DNA of 64,000 bases from CAZPMT01 sp964587655 (lineage in GTDB: Bacteria > Hydrogenedentota > Hydrogenedentia > Hydrogenedentales > SLHB01): NCBI GenBank assembly GCA_964587655.1, contig CAZPMT010000012.1, positions 16,855 to 80,854 on the forward strand. Reading direction: 5' to 3'. Within the stretch, counting starts at the first letter, position 1; the number at the start of each line of letters is the position of its first letter. The translations under genes were made by a program, and so were the position numbers. Shown here in pieces: positions 8,101 to 17,001 of this stretch. The notes beneath the pieces were generated by a model, which saw only the letters and a program-made list of their open reading frames with translations, was not told the DNA's origin and ran no database searches.

Positions 8101-8946
8101 ATGCATAATTCAAGTATGAATAGGCTACCGCTTGAAAAACGAATCCAGATTATCCACTTGCTCTGTGAAGGAAATAGTATGCGGACCGTCACCCGCCTTG
8201 CGGATGTGAGCAGGAACACCGTAGCAAGCCTACTACGGAGCGTAGGCGCGGCATGCCGCCAATATCAAGATGAAGTGCTGCGCGATCTACCATGCAATCG
8301 TCTTCAATGTGATGAAGTCTGGGCGTTCTGTTATGCCAAAGAAAGGAATGTGCAAGAAGAGAAGCGCGGTCAACTCGGATATGGCGAGGTTTGGACATGG
8401 ACGGCCCTATGCGCAGATACGAAACTGATCGCATCATGGCACGTGGGGCGGCGTAATGCGGCGGATGCGCAAGTTTTCATGCGGGACTTGGCGGGTCGTT
8501 TAACAAACCGCGTTCAACTCACCACAGACGGACACCGCGTATACCTGGAAGCTGTCGAGAACGCATCTGGATCTGAGGTCGATTACGCCATGCTAATTAA
8601 GCTTTACGGCGGTTCGGAAGAGGGGGAGCGTCGCTACAGCCGCGCTGAATGCACCGGCGCTGAGAAACGGCCTATCAGCGGCCATCCACAAGACAAGCAC
8701 ATCTTTACATCCTACGTGGAAAGGCAAAGTCTCTCGATGCGTATGGGGATGCGCCGATTCTCGCACCTTAGAAGTGCTTTCTCTAAGAAGCTGGAGAATC
8801 TTGAGTATGCTATATCCTTGCACTTCATGTATTACAACTTTGCTAGGATTCATCAAAGCCTTCGCATTACTCCGGCGATGAAGGCAGATATCACCGATCA
8901 TGGTTGGGAAATCGAAGAGATTGTAAAGTTGGCGGATTCAAACTGA
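8101..8946 (+). CDS. IS1-like DDE transposase (single ORF)
   Basis: A 281-residue transposase. An N-terminal helix-turn-helix (EKRIQIIHLLCEGNSMRTVT ... VSRNTVASLLR) precedes a DDE-type core with Asp71 in LQCDEVWAF, Asp143 in LTTDGHRVY and a C-terminal YYNFARIHQSLRITPAM block. It resembles IS1-family proteins made from one continuous frame rather than by the programmed frameshift of classical IS1. The stop lies inside the right inverted repeat. ATG 8101 is given; ATG 8116 is possible. The protein looks full length, so the element may still be mobilisable. Confidence 0.8.
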   Translation: MHNSSMNRLPLEKRIQIIHLLCEGNSMRTVTRLADVSRNTVASLLRSVGAACRQYQDEVLRDLPCNRLQCDEVWAFCYAKERNVQEEKRGQLGYGEVWTWTALCADTKLIASWHVGRRNAADAQVFMRDLAGRLTNRVQLTTDGHRVYLEAVENASGSEVDYAMLIKLYGGSEEGERRYSRAECTGAEKRPISGHPQDKHIFTSYVERQSLSMRMGMRRFSHLRSAFSKKLENLEYAISLHFMYYNFARIHQSLRITPAMKADITDHGWEIEEIVKLADSN

Positions 8947-8955
8947 CCCACTACC
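8936..8955 (-). repeat. Right terminal inverted repeat of IS1-like element
   Basis: Read inward it is GGTAGTGGGTCAGTTTGAAT. It includes the transposase TGA at 8944-8946. CAAGATCT, the right copy of the target duplication, follows at 8956-8963. Confidence 0.7.
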
Positions 8956-9050
8956 CAAGATCTTTGTCTGCATGACAGGTTTCGTATTAGGTCACTTCTG
9001 CCGGAAGGGACCTGCGCCTGTCTTCCGTCCGTTTGTTCTTGTGGAACAGG

Positions 9051-10616
9051 TCAGTTGCAGATCATCGCGAGGTCGAGCGTGACTTCACCGTTCTTGCAGC
9101 GGGCAAACGCCGTAATGTCTTTGATGGCGGACGCGCCTGCCAGCCAAGGGGCTGCCACCTGCTGAACACTGTCGGGCGTGAAGCCTTTGAGCATGCTGTT
9201 TTCGGCGAGCAGAGCGGCGAGGTTGATAAGCGCCTCCGCGCAGGCCTGCGGTTGAAGGGTGAAGTAAAGGTTGCCCGGTTGGGGAAGTTTCTCTGCTTTC
9301 CCTCCGGAATTCAGCAGCGCTTCCGCGACGGTGCGGCTGGAACTCACTAGGAGCGTGTCGCCGATGATGCCGGCCGTGGGTTCCATCGAGGGCCCGCCGA
9401 TCAAGGGCAACCGAACGCATTTCGCGGCGGCGTCGTACTGCGGTTGCATCGCGTAGCGTTCGGCGCCGCCTCCCAATGGCGGAAGCGCGCTGAAGATCGC
9501 GAGCAGGGCTTCAGGGTCCGCATCCAAGGTAACGACGATCTGAGGCACGGGCAGCATCTCGTTCAGGTCGATGCCTTGCCAGCTCATTCGCACACCGGGT
9601 CCGAGTTGCCCTAAGAGGGCCATGGCCGCTTGCACGGGTCCCGGGGCTGCGTCTTGCGGCGGCGTTGACCATTTCCGCCACAGGGCTTCGGCTTCGCTGC
9701 TCACTCCGGCGAGTTGCGCGGCCACGGACCAGAGGTCGCGAACCGGCTTGTTGAAGTTCATCGAAACCTGAAGGATGCCTTCCGGCGGCGTCATCAGTTC
9801 GACGGGCGCGAGTTCCTCAATGAATCCGCCAAACTGTTCCCGCCACTCTTTGCGGAGGACGCCTGAGCATTTGATGCGAAGCGAAGCGGCCTCGATGCGC
9901 ACGGCGAAGCGCAACTCATCACAGGCTTCTCCGAGAGGATCTTCGGGATGTAGCAACAAAGTCCCAACAAGATCCTCGGAACTCATATCCCTGACCGCGC
10001 CCGCCATGGCCTCGCGGGTCATACTGTCTTCGGAACGCAGCGTCAGGGCGCGGATCAACGCGTCGCGCGACGGGCTGATGGCGAGGGCGCGTCCCCGTGT
10101 GGCGAAGTAGACGCCGGCATCCCGAATTCGCGACAGGTGGAGTCCTCCCGCCGTTTCGCATTCCACCCACGGCATCACGCAGTGCAGTTTCATGAATAGA
10201 CATCCGACCCGCGTCATGCGGGTAACGACCAGCGGATCGCTTAGGGCGCGTACATCCTTTCCGGACACTGCGCAAATGTTTGGGGCCAGGTTGTTCAAGA
10301 CCCACGCTGGTACGCCAAGATTTCCCGACAGTGCGACGGCGTCGCCCAGCCCGGCCTCAGGCGGCAGGGTACCGAGGACCTTCGATTGGGCAAGCGTATT
10401 GCGTACGCCGAGGATGTCGACGGCGAATACCTGATAGGCCTGATCGGCGGGTATGAGGTCCTCGACTGGACAACTGTCGCGGGAAGCCCACCAGCCGTAC
10501 ACGGCCAGGAGCACTACAAGGATCAGGAATATCATCTTGCCGCGCGCGAACAATCCGCGGCGGCGGGGCGGCGGCCCGTGTCCGCTTCCGGTATAACTCC
10601 GGACCGTCTCACTCAT
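9051..10616 (-). CDS. Membrane-anchored extracytoplasmic protein, unknown
   Basis: A 521-residue protein with a basic N-terminus, one membrane helix at about residues 27-46 (KMIFLILVVLLAVYGWWAS) and a long outside domain. The repeated pattern of short beta-strands and 'SPSRDALIRALTLR', 'GDTLLVSSSRTVAEALLN' phrases is reminiscent of DUF3352-like proteins, but I cannot assign it firmly. Its ATG overlaps the stop of the ceramidase/C45 gene (ATGA), so the two are translationally coupled and may act together at the envelope. Confidence 0.6.
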   Translation of the reverse strand: MSETVRSYTGSGHGPPPRRRGLFARGKMIFLILVVLLAVYGWWASRDSCPVEDLIPADQAYQVFAVDILGVRNTLAQSKVLGTLPPEAGLGDAVALSGNLGVPAWVLNNLAPNICAVSGKDVRALSDPLVVTRMTRVGCLFMKLHCVMPWVECETAGGLHLSRIRDAGVYFATRGRALAISPSRDALIRALTLRSEDSMTREAMAGAVRDMSSEDLVGTLLLHPEDPLGEACDELRFAVRIEAASLRIKCSGVLRKEWREQFGGFIEELAPVELMTPPEGILQVSMNFNKPVRDLWSVAAQLAGVSSEAEALWRKWSTPPQDAAPGPVQAAMALLGQLGPGVRMSWQGIDLNEMLPVPQIVVTLDADPEALLAIFSALPPLGGGAERYAMQPQYDAAAKCVRLPLIGGPSMEPTAGIIGDTLLVSSSRTVAEALLNSGGKAEKLPQPGNLYFTLQPQACAEALINLAALLAENSMLKGFTPDSVQQVAAPWLAGASAIKDITAFARCKNGEVTLDLAMICN

Positions 10617-13003
10617 TGTTTTGCATCCCCTTTCAGTGAGATGGCCACGTACTTGCCGGGCTGTCCCGTCTTGTCGGGAAAGGCAACGTCCAACCGTTTC
10701 GCGCCGGGCTCGAACACGACGCTGTATTTCGTGTCACGGTTCCAGATGGAGCCTCGCCCTAGTTCATCGGCGGCATCGCTCTTGATACCGCCGTGTTGAG
10801 CGTCCGCCAGTGTCGTCTTCATGCGTCCGGAAGCGATGATGTGTTCATTGACGACGAGTTCGGCGACGCGCGCATACCGCGCCCGCGTGTCGTCGTCTAT
10901 CCCGGCGGTCGAAGCCGGGTCCACCCCCATGAGGAAACCATTGACCGGCTCGCGGACCACAACCGTCGATCCGAATTCGATCACGCGCGCTTCGAGTTTG
11001 CCCGGTGCTATCGAACTCGATGCCGCCGGCCCAGCCACGAGAACGTGATAACCGCGCAGATACACTTGCGCCTGCAAGCGCGCGAGCGCCTGGTCCGTGT
11101 CATCCGCGGTCTCGAGCAGGTCGCGAAGGACGAACTCGATCGGCGCGCCGTCAATCGGCGGGATCCCGTGCGCCTCGCCGCGCTCCGCGCACAGCACCAG
11201 GCCGGCATCGTTCATGCCGGTGAAAGTCCCGACGCTCCACGGAAATCCTATCTGCACGAACCGATGTCCGTCGCGGGGTGTCACGTCGAGAATGACGGTC
11301 TTCTCGTCGCCAACCCAATCAAGGTTGCGTCCGACGAGGAGATCGTCCGCGCCCGCGCGATCGCCCGTCGAGGCGAACATGGTGCAGAAGGGCGCGCGGT
11401 AGAACGCGTCGGCGTTGGGTTGCGCGCCGAGCACGGTGAGGGATTGCACCAGCCACACGCCGTCAAACGGCAGGCCTGCACCGTCCGCAACACCCGCGAT
11501 CTCATCCAGGATCGGGCGTGAGACCCCTTGCAGCAAGGGACGTACACCGACGGCTAACGTGAGCAGCGCAAGCGGCGTTGCATCGAGAAAGGACGGGACC
11601 CTGCGCCAAGATCCGCCGGACGGCAGGAGCGCGCCCGATCCCAACGGCTCAAGAATGGCCGCGTTGTACTTGGCCTGGATCTCGTCGCGAAACGCCGCTC
11701 CGCGCTGATATCCGATCTCATAGGGCGTGCCGCGCAGGTTAAGCCGGCGCGCCGTTTCGACCGCCTCGGGCGCGGCAAGGTCCGGCGGCGCGATGCCAGG
11801 CTCGGGTTCGCCGCGCGTCATCAGCTTCGAAAACTCGCGGTACAGCCACTCCGAGACGAGTGGGCCGTAGAAGTTCATCGCGGTCTCGTAGTGCAAATGC
11901 GAGTAGTATTCCGGCGGCACGAAATACGCCAGGAAATCATTACTCAGATCGACGGTGAACTGCGCGCTGTAGCCGCGCGCCAGGGCGCGCTTGCGGAGTT
12001 CGAGGCCGATCTCGACGCACGCTTCGCCCGGCACGAAAGTCAGCAGCAGGTCACCGATCTCCAGCGTCTGCAAGACAGTGGAAGGAAACGCGATGGTGGA
12101 AGCGATCGTGCGAGGCAGCTCGGGCGTCGCATAACCGGCGTGGAGTTTCAGATCGGCGCCTTTGATGGAGTCGGCGGCGGCCTTCACGCGTTCGGCGAGG
12201 AGCCGCCCTATTGATTCGGTGCGTTCCCAGGGATCCGGCTTGTTCTCCGGGTTCGTGGGGCGCTGGTTGGCCTCGGCGCCGTTCATGAACATGGCAATGC
12301 ACTTGCCGCCCTCGAGTTGTTCCAAGTGCGTGTAGAAATACCCCGGGTAATCGGCGGAGATAAGGTACAGATCCTTGTCGTCCACCGTGGTGGGATGCGC
12401 TGCGAAGTTCGCGATGACCGCCATCGGGTTTCCATCGCCGTCGTCGACGCGGATCACGCCGATCTGCGGATCTATTGGGCCGTTATCGTACCGGCGGTTC
12501 GTGGAAAGATCGCGCTGCTCGATGGTCGTGTAGCCGATGGCGGCGCGCTTGCGCCCGTCGTAAGCGGCGCGCATGGCTTCGGCGAAACGTTGTGCGGTCT
12601 GCTCGAGGACCTCGGGGATGAAGCGGCCCGAGACGAATCGGAAGACGATACTGCGCACCATGGCCCCCTGCCCGCTGTGAGTGTGGGTCGCGGTCAGAAT
12701 GATGTTCTCGCGAGGCACTTCCTTCGGCGCAAGCTGAAGCACGCGCTCGCGGAGTTCCCGGTTGATGAGGCAAAGGTCCGATGTCACGAGAAAGACTGAG
12801 GTCTGGCCGTCGCTGAGGTAGACGCAACGCGCATAGAGCGGATCGTGGACCCCGAGCGAGTCGCGGCCCATGCGGGCCCCGTATCCGTTCAAGGGCGTCC
12901 CGACGGGCGGTGTGATCTCGACCTTGGCGGCGCCGGCTTCGAGCGCCTGAACGGATTCAGCCGCCATCAGCACTAACGCGAGCGCAAACCCTGCCCTTCT
13001 CAT
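10613..13003 (-). CDS. Neutral ceramidase-like domain fused to a C45 (AAT-type) acyltransferase/amidase
   Basis: A 796-residue exported protein with a signal peptide at about 1-20. Residues 22-400 resemble the N-terminal catalytic region of neutral/alkaline ceramidases: VEITPPVGTPLNGYG, the zinc motif THTHSG (106-111), AAHPTT (His203) and NGAEANQRP. Residues 420-790 resemble peptidase family C45 / acyl-CoA:6-APA acyltransferase: LRGTPYEIGYQRG, a candidate N-terminal-nucleophile Cys540 in APFCTMFAST, and GRNLDW (558-563). Both families act on N-acyl amide bonds, so this looks like a two-headed amidase. Substrate is unknown. It overlaps the downstream membrane protein by four bases. Confidence 0.75.
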   Translation of the reverse strand: MRRAGFALALVLMAAESVQALEAGAAKVEITPPVGTPLNGYGARMGRDSLGVHDPLYARCVYLSDGQTSVFLVTSDLCLINRELRERVLQLAPKEVPRENIILTATHTHSGQGAMVRSIVFRFVSGRFIPEVLEQTAQRFAEAMRAAYDGRKRAAIGYTTIEQRDLSTNRRYDNGPIDPQIGVIRVDDGDGNPMAVIANFAAHPTTVDDKDLYLISADYPGYFYTHLEQLEGGKCIAMFMNGAEANQRPTNPENKPDPWERTESIGRLLAERVKAAADSIKGADLKLHAGYATPELPRTIASTIAFPSTVLQTLEIGDLLLTFVPGEACVEIGLELRKRALARGYSAQFTVDLSNDFLAYFVPPEYYSHLHYETAMNFYGPLVSEWLYREFSKLMTRGEPEPGIAPPDLAAPEAVETARRLNLRGTPYEIGYQRGAAFRDEIQAKYNAAILEPLGSGALLPSGGSWRRVPSFLDATPLALLTLAVGVRPLLQGVSRPILDEIAGVADGAGLPFDGVWLVQSLTVLGAQPNADAFYRAPFCTMFASTGDRAGADDLLVGRNLDWVGDEKTVILDVTPRDGHRFVQIGFPWSVGTFTGMNDAGLVLCAERGEAHGIPPIDGAPIEFVLRDLLETADDTDQALARLQAQVYLRGYHVLVAGPAASSSIAPGKLEARVIEFGSTVVVREPVNGFLMGVDPASTAGIDDDTRARYARVAELVVNEHIIASGRMKTTLADAQHGGIKSDAADELGRGSIWNRDTKYSVVFEPGAKRLDVAFPDKTGQPGKYVAISLKGDAKQ

Positions 13004-13072
13004 CTCTAGTTCTCTTCCTTGTGTTATCGCGCCGTCATATTAGCATCAAGCGCGAAGCCCGTCGAAGGCGGA

Positions 13073-14167
13073 TCAGCGCCTGCGGCGTCTCCGCTGGACG
13101 ATCCCGATGCCCAACCCAATCACCACGGCGGCCACCACACTCCACAACGACCAGGGGCCGCGAGGCCGTTTGTCCGTCGATGCGGGAGGCGTCGTTGTCT
13201 TTTCCGCTTCTGGACTCTTCGAGACGGACACCTCCTGCGGCGAAGAGGTTTCAGGAGCAGAGGCCGTTTCGACGGGCTTTGGACGCCCCTCGAGCCCAGT
13301 CTCCGCGCGCATCTCGTCGATTTCAGCCTCCGACAGCATGGCGGGCATCACGCGCGCGTCCGCCGGGATCGAAAGCAGAAACAGCGAAGGATCGACGTCG
13401 GGATCCGGTTCGGGATCGCCGATGCGAATGATGGAATCGGGCTTGAGTTCCCCATCAAGATACGACTCGACATTCTGCTCACCGGGGAACCATCGCCCTG
13501 CCTGTTCGCGGAACGTCACGTCGCACACGCGGATCAGATCACCGTTCTCATCCCGATGCTCGACCCTCTTGACAAGGAAGTTATGATCCGGGTCCACAAA
13601 CACCGTGATCGGCGTCGGATCCTTAATGTGGATCTCGATGAACCCGGTCTTATCATTCCGGATAAGGAGATAACGATCCGGGCTGAGTTCCATGGCGTCC
13701 AGTTGTTCGACATCCAGACCCGCAAAGAGCAGGCGCCCTATGTCACGGGCGTTCCCGTTCAGAGATCCTTTCCACGCAAGCGGCGTCTTGCCGCCCGGGA
13801 ACGTAGTGAGCTTGGCATAACCTCGACCGTCGAACACCGCAACTGTGCTCTTCGTCCGTTCTTTCGCCCCAGCCGCGTCGGTCGAGAGGAACTCCCATTC
13901 CACGCGCGATCGCGGACCTGAGACGATCACCGTGATCTCCTCCGAAAGCAGCGGTTCCGCCGCTTCACCGGACTGGAGATAGACCTCCGCGCACAGCCGG
14001 AACGATGAGAACATCACGGACTCCTTCATCTCTAGCGCGAGCTCATCCAGCGACGGAGATTGCGAAGGTTCATCCGCGGCCTCGGTCTTCGACTCGCCGC
14101 CCCATGCCAAACAACAAGCGAGAATCACGGCCAGGACCACGCACGAGACCCTGCCGATGCCTCTCAT
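13073..14167 (-). CDS. LolA-like periplasmic protein with C-terminal membrane anchor
   Basis: A 364-residue protein with a signal peptide (VVLAVILACCLAWGG) and a central region reading like outer-membrane lipoprotein-sorting (LolA/LolB-fold) proteins: VYLQSGEAAEPLLSEEITVI, 'KSTVAVFDGRGYAKLTTFPG', 'VDPDHNFLVKRVEHRDENGD'. A Pro/Glu/Ser linker leads to one C-terminal helix and six arginines, a tail-anchor or sorting-signal layout. ATG 14167 is chosen over the longer ATG 14188 because AAGGAGG sits just upstream. Function unproven. Confidence 0.6.
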   Translation of the reverse strand: MRGIGRVSCVVLAVILACCLAWGGESKTEAADEPSQSPSLDELALEMKESVMFSSFRLCAEVYLQSGEAAEPLLSEEITVIVSGPRSRVEWEFLSTDAAGAKERTKSTVAVFDGRGYAKLTTFPGGKTPLAWKGSLNGNARDIGRLLFAGLDVEQLDAMELSPDRYLLIRNDKTGFIEIHIKDPTPITVFVDPDHNFLVKRVEHRDENGDLIRVCDVTFREQAGRWFPGEQNVESYLDGELKPDSIIRIGDPEPDPDVDPSLFLLSIPADARVMPAMLSEAEIDEMRAETGLEGRPKPVETASAPETSSPQEVSVSKSPEAEKTTTPPASTDKRPRGPWSLWSVVAAVVIGLGIGIVQRRRRRR

Positions 14168-14198
14168 GACACATCCTCCTTGAATCACAATTCAGCGG

Positions 14199-14873
14199 TC
14201 ATCTGCCGAGTAGATTGATCAGCGGCGCCGCGCCGCCGCCCTCGAACAGGCCGAGCTTGTCGATCAACGTCTCAAGCACTCGCGACACGGCGGCGTCCGT
14301 CGTCATGCCCTTGTTATCCTGGCCCATGAAATTCATCTCGATGTGATCGAGTTTCTTCTGCGTGGTGTTCCGCGTGAGCAGTTCCGAGGTGATGTTCGCC
14401 GTGCAGTCATCGATGACCGCCTTCTCGATCCGCCACTTCTTTTTCGATCCATCCTTCTGGGGCTTGGATCCCTTCGTGCGAGTCGCGCTGTCCAGCAGCT
14501 TCTTGAGATTCAGACCGTGCGATATCGTCTGCTCGGCGTTGACCGTTCCGCCGCTGACCTGGATGAGGCGGATCACCGGTTCTTCCGAGAACAACAGCTT
14601 GGGGTCGGCCTCGACGCGGATCTTCTTGACCGAGATCGCGTCGCCTTCCGTGAACTTCTTCGGATTCGCGATCTTGACGTCCGAGAGTTCAAGAAACTGC
14701 TTCTTGAGGTCCAATTGGACGCCGCCGACCGACGCGGGCGTATCGAGGATGCTCGAGATCACCGCGCCGACACCGGCCTTCGCCAGACCTTCAAGCGGAC
14801 GCGCCTTCGCGGCGTCATCACCTTGATTGTCCGCGACGAGCAATGCCGAGACGAGCAATATGGTTTGCAGCAT
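14199..14873 (-). CDS. Small exported AsmA-like protein
   Basis: A 224-residue protein with an N-terminal signal (LQTILLVSALLVADNQG) and the strand pattern GVQLDLKKQFLELSDVKIAN ... 'ISVKKIRVEADPKLLFSEEP' ... 'IRLIQVSGGTVNAEQ', typical of AsmA/DUF748-like repeat modules. ATG 14873 is chosen because GGGAG lies about nine bases upstream; GTG 14882 is an in-frame alternative. It precedes the LolA-like gene on the same strand by 31 bases, suggesting an envelope operon. The precise role is unknown. Confidence 0.55.
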   Translation of the reverse strand: MLQTILLVSALLVADNQGDDAAKARPLEGLAKAGVGAVISSILDTPASVGGVQLDLKKQFLELSDVKIANPKKFTEGDAISVKKIRVEADPKLLFSEEPVIRLIQVSGGTVNAEQTISHGLNLKKLLDSATRTKGSKPQKDGSKKKWRIEKAVIDDCTANITSELLTRNTTQKKLDHIEMNFMGQDNKGMTTDAAVSRVLETLIDKLGLFEGGGAAPLINLLGR

Positions 14874-15001
14874 GGTCCGCACTCCCGTTCCATCGCCGTG
14901 TAAATGCCACTATGTGACGATGGTATCGCGATAGCAGCGGCCCACTCAAGCCGGTGGCCCGTCACACCGGCTATCAGGTTTCGTATGATGACCGCACGCG
15001 G

Positions 15002-16903
15002 TCACTTCGCCTCGACCTGTGTCGAGAGTTCGAAAAGCTGTTGAGGCTCCTTCGACTGCACAACGATGCAGGTGTGAAGAGGGTCGGGCGCGCCGTTTTC
15101 GCCCAGCGTATTCACCGTATTGTCGGGCAGCTTGACCTGCGACACAGCAACGGGGAACGAAGCCCGGAACTTGATGCGCGCGACGGAGGATTTTGCTTTC
15201 CACGCGGAACCATGTCCCGTCACATCCGCCGCGTCGTTCGTGCCCAGATGCCAACGGAACAGCACGACCTCGGGCGCGTTTTCCTGAAGCTCCACCGTAT
15301 CCTTCACGGAAAGCCGGTCTGAATCCCACGACACGCGCCGTGTCCACTTCTTGAGATGCTCATAGCCGTCGTTGATCTCCACGGTCACGTCGCCGCCGGT
15401 CGCATCGAGTCGATGAACCGTGATCGGCGCGACGAGCCCTTGGGGCTGCCACCCGCGCGGGGCGAGCGTTTCGCCCGCATTAACGGCTCGCGGTTCCTCA
15501 GTGCCGATCTGGAGTACGTTGTGTCCTACTCCTGATGCGAAGTGCGACCCCATCAACGGATGGTGGTAATAGGGAGTCCCCGCTTCGATAAGAATCGGAT
15601 GGCCTCGCGCGATGAAGTTGACGTGGCCTCGATCGTAATGGTCATGTTGGTCGAGCGGATGTCCGCCGCGCACCCAGACACCCGCTCCGTCCGCGTTCCA
15701 GTTGTTCCGCCAATTGACTCGCGCCGCGCGCTCGTAGGCGGCGAACAGCGGCGGCGCCGCTTCCGCACCGACGGGCGGCAACGCGCGGACGGCGAGTCCC
15801 GCAAGCATATCCGGCGGACCGGCTGTCTGCTCCGCCAACGCCCACCGCGCAACCGGGCTCCCCGTGCATACGGCCAGCATGGACAACAACGGGCGGGACC
15901 GGTCCGCGCCGCCTCGCGCCGCGCCCGCATCAAAGCAGTTTATGACCATGTCGGCCGGCTGAAAATGATGGACCAGCCACGTCGGGAAGTTCTTGAGAAA
16001 CGCGTGATCGACGGCGCGGCGATCTCCATGAACGGCCATGGCCCGCGCCGCATGGAGCATCGACGTAACCGTGAAAGACGCGTACCCGAAACCCTCTTCG
16101 AACTCCCCCGCCGGCCCGTGAGCATCCAGCGCTTGCAGCAGATTCTTGACTCCAAGCTCATACGCATCGCGATTTGCATCTACGCCAAGCACAAGACACG
16201 CGCGAACCAATCCCTCCGTCGGAAGCACCCATTGGTTCGTGATCGGATTGTTCGACGACACAAACCACGGACGCTTCGTGCGCCAGTCGTCCACGACGCC
16301 GTTCACTTCCCCTTGCAGCAGCTTGTGCAGACGTTCCACCAGCGCGTCGGGAAGCGAACCTTGGGGCATGAGATCGATCGCGTCGGCGATCCCGCGCACG
16401 CCGCAGCCCGTCGCCAGCCAGTTTCCGTCCTTGCCTTCGGCGGGCAGCCGCGCACCCGGGTGGTAGAGCGTCCAACCGGGACGCTGCAACGGCGACCATT
16501 CCGCCATCTCTTCAAGCTGCGCCGCCACCCGTTCGCGGAAAAGCTTTTCACCGCTGAGACGGTATGCGGCCGCCAGCAACGGCAACTCTTCGGCCAGCGC
16601 GCTGCATGCAGCGAAATCAGACATGGCCAAGGCGAACGTCTCGCGGATCTCAGGCTCGAGGGCATTCGCGCGTCCGTCAAGCCACGTGCGGTTCTGCCCG
16701 GCTTCCGCAAGGCTCTTTGCCCGTTTGACGATCGGCTTCTCCGCAGCTTCCCGAGCCTGGTTAACCAGCTTCTCGCAGTACGGGCGGAGCGCATCCTGAA
16801 CTTTGACCGCATCAAGCATGCCGCCCCAGGCAGCAATGTCACCCGCAAAGGCCTGGCCAATTGAAAGACTCATCGAAATACATCCCAAGACCAGATAACG
16901 CAT
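15002..16903 (-). CDS. Heparinase II/III-family polysaccharide lyase
   Basis: A 633-residue exported protein with a signal peptide at about 1-20. An alpha-barrel N-terminal domain (SSNNPITNQWVLPTEGLVRA; 'GEFEEGFGYASFTVTSMLHA') is followed by a beta-sandwich with the family block GGHPLDQHDHYDRGHVNFIA ... ILIEAGTPYYHHP. These enzymes cleave uronic-acid glycosaminoglycans or alginate in the periplasm or outside. The His/Tyr-rich block probably contributes to the active site. Substrate cannot be read from sequence. It lies between O-antigen and envelope genes. Confidence 0.75.
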   Translation of the reverse strand: MRYLVLGCISMSLSIGQAFAGDIAAWGGMLDAVKVQDALRPYCEKLVNQAREAAEKPIVKRAKSLAEAGQNRTWLDGRANALEPEIRETFALAMSDFAACSALAEELPLLAAAYRLSGEKLFRERVAAQLEEMAEWSPLQRPGWTLYHPGARLPAEGKDGNWLATGCGVRGIADAIDLMPQGSLPDALVERLHKLLQGEVNGVVDDWRTKRPWFVSSNNPITNQWVLPTEGLVRACLVLGVDANRDAYELGVKNLLQALDAHGPAGEFEEGFGYASFTVTSMLHAARAMAVHGDRRAVDHAFLKNFPTWLVHHFQPADMVINCFDAGAARGGADRSRPLLSMLAVCTGSPVARWALAEQTAGPPDMLAGLAVRALPPVGAEAAPPLFAAYERAARVNWRNNWNADGAGVWVRGGHPLDQHDHYDRGHVNFIARGHPILIEAGTPYYHHPLMGSHFASGVGHNVLQIGTEEPRAVNAGETLAPRGWQPQGLVAPITVHRLDATGGDVTVEINDGYEHLKKWTRRVSWDSDRLSVKDTVELQENAPEVVLFRWHLGTNDAADVTGHGSAWKAKSSVARIKFRASFPVAVSQVKLPDNTVNTLGENGAPDPLHTCIVVQSKEPQQLFELSTQVEAK

Positions 16904-17001
16904 CGGACGGACTCCTTTCCCTTCGTTGCATCATAGCATGCGCGATGCGGCGCCGGCGCATCCAAGAGGGCGGAAAGGGGGAAAGGCTGTTCCGCTTCTC
17001 T

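Larger units (their letters stand above)
5803..8955. mobile_element. IS1-like transposable element with toxin-antitoxin cargo (3153 bp)
   Basis: The 20-bp terminal inverted repeats are GGTAGTGGGTGAGTTTGGAT (left, 5803-5822) and GGTAGTGGGTCAGTTTGAAT (right, read inward from 8955), with 18 of 20 matching. They are flanked by an imperfect 8-bp direct repeat. The right repeat contains the transposase stop codon, as in compact insertion sequences. Between the left end and the transposase lie a small plus-strand gene and a minus-strand operon of higB, higA-immA and two unknown genes. By eye the block is AT-richer than the flanking DNA, consistent with acquisition. No second left end is visible near the transposase start, so the cargo appears to lie inside the element. 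Confidence 0.7.
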
